Origin: Chloroflexota bacterium
GTDB taxonomy: Bacteria; Chloroflexota; Dehalococcoidia; SM23-28-2; RBG-16-64-32
DNA: 13,081 nucleotides
Assembly (NCBI GenBank): GCA_022560365.1
Contig: JADFTG010000008.1
Span: 1 to 13,081, forward strand
Reading direction: 5' to 3'
A program made the translations under genes and the position numbers. Each line of letters opens with the position of its first letter. The stretch's first letter is position 1. This document shows positions 12,830 through 13,081 of this stretch, piece after piece. The notes under the pieces are model-generated. The model saw only the letters and a list, made by a program, of their open reading frames with translations, was not told the origin of the DNA and made no database searches.

Positions 12830-13081
12830 CTAGCCGCCGTTCGAGGGCGCCACAACCGGCCGGCCCGTCTCCGGGTGCGGGATGACGGTCACCGGCACGC
12901 CGTAGACGTCGCGCAGAAGCTCCGGCCGCAGAACGTCCGCCGGCGCGCCCTCGGCGCTGACGCGGCCCTCCTTGAGCACGACGAGGCGGTCGCAGTAGTG
13001 TGCGGCCAGCGTCAGGTCGTGGACGACGGCAAGCACCGCTTTTCCGGCGGATCCGCCGGAGCCATCCCCCCGCGCGAAACG
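12830..13081 (-). CDS. ABC transporter ATP-binding protein, C-terminal part (cobalamin/iron-siderophore type; cut by window edge)
   Basis: Only the last 83 residues are present, and the frame stays open to the right edge. AVLAVVHDLTLAAHYCDRLVVLKEGRV contains the H-loop His of the ATPase (VVHD) and matches BtuD/FecE-type importers, followed by the usual EGAPADVLRPELLRDVYGV and a short tail. Just before the H-loop strand is an unusual Gly/Ser-rich insertion (RGDGSGGSAGK), where most relatives have a short turn. The neighbouring adenosyltransferase makes vitamin B12 the likely cargo (btuD role), but Walker A/B and the partner genes are outside the window. Confidence 0.82.
   Translation of the reverse strand, partial: RFARGDGSGGSAGKAVLAVVHDLTLAAHYCDRLVVLKEGRVSAEGAPADVLRPELLRDVYGVPVTVIPHPETGRPVVAPSNGG

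Noticed and set aside
1..13081. CRISPR array, tRNA/rRNA genes, transposase, prophage genes, riboswitch (TPP or cobalamin)
   Set aside because: No regular direct repeats, cloverleaf or conserved riboswitch cores were seen by eye upstream of thiD or in the B12-type cluster. The cobalamin operon start is outside the window.

Overview
The window is about 13 kb of GC-rich bacterial chromosome with tightly packed genes, several four-base start/stop overlaps, and GTG or TTG starts at several genes. No rRNA, tRNA, CRISPR array or insertion sequence is visible. The gene mix is a metal-hydrolase-type amidohydrolase, a CaiB/BaiF CoA transferase next to a sirtuin, an ArsA/Get3-like protein, a winged-helix regulator that starts MPKKWNFLSNYG, an SCP2-like protein paired with a ferritin-like protein, and a probable selenoprotein. 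This mix suggests an uncultured Chloroflexota lineage, possibly Dehalococcoidia-like. That assignment is inferred from gene content, not from a marker gene.

Layout, left to right. (1) 1-1290: the start of a secreted protein (minus, cut by the edge), an amidohydrolase (minus) and a 39-residue membrane peptide (plus). (2) 1313-3138, minus strand: a compact operon hicB-hicA-thiD-hypothetical with overlapping ends, so a HicAB toxin-antitoxin pair is coupled to a vitamin B1 salvage/biosynthesis kinase. The last gene is clearly AT-richer than the rest. (3) 3238-5279, plus strand: a Sir2 deacylase overlapping a CoA transferase. (4) 5283-6248, minus strand: an ECF sigma factor followed by a small four-helix membrane protein with two membrane histidines. 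It is divergent from a winged-helix regulator (6501-6809, plus) across a 250-base control region with several palindromes. (5) 6864-7997, minus: an ArsA-like protein whose ATP-binding loop is degenerate. (6) 8073-9418, plus: a peroxiredoxin-like protein with an in-frame UGA exactly at the catalytic cysteine position, then SppA peptidase. (7) 9425-11347, minus: an SCP2-like protein and a ferritin-like protein with a duplicated N-terminal module and apparently lost diiron ligands. (8) 11480-13081, minus: rhomboid protease, PduO-type cobalamin adenosyltransferase and the end of an ABC-transporter ATPase, which looks like a B12 uptake and activation cluster.

The best candidate for something overlooked is the probable selenoprotein at 8073-8546. 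It would normally be annotated as a shorter protein starting after the UGA, or as a pseudogene. A compact hairpin just downstream of the UGA fits the bacterial SECIS pattern. A second theme is that three proteins here (amidohydrolase, ArsA-like, ferritin-like) keep their fold signatures but lack residues that normally bind metal or nucleotide. These substitutions were judged from remembered family consensus and need alignment.
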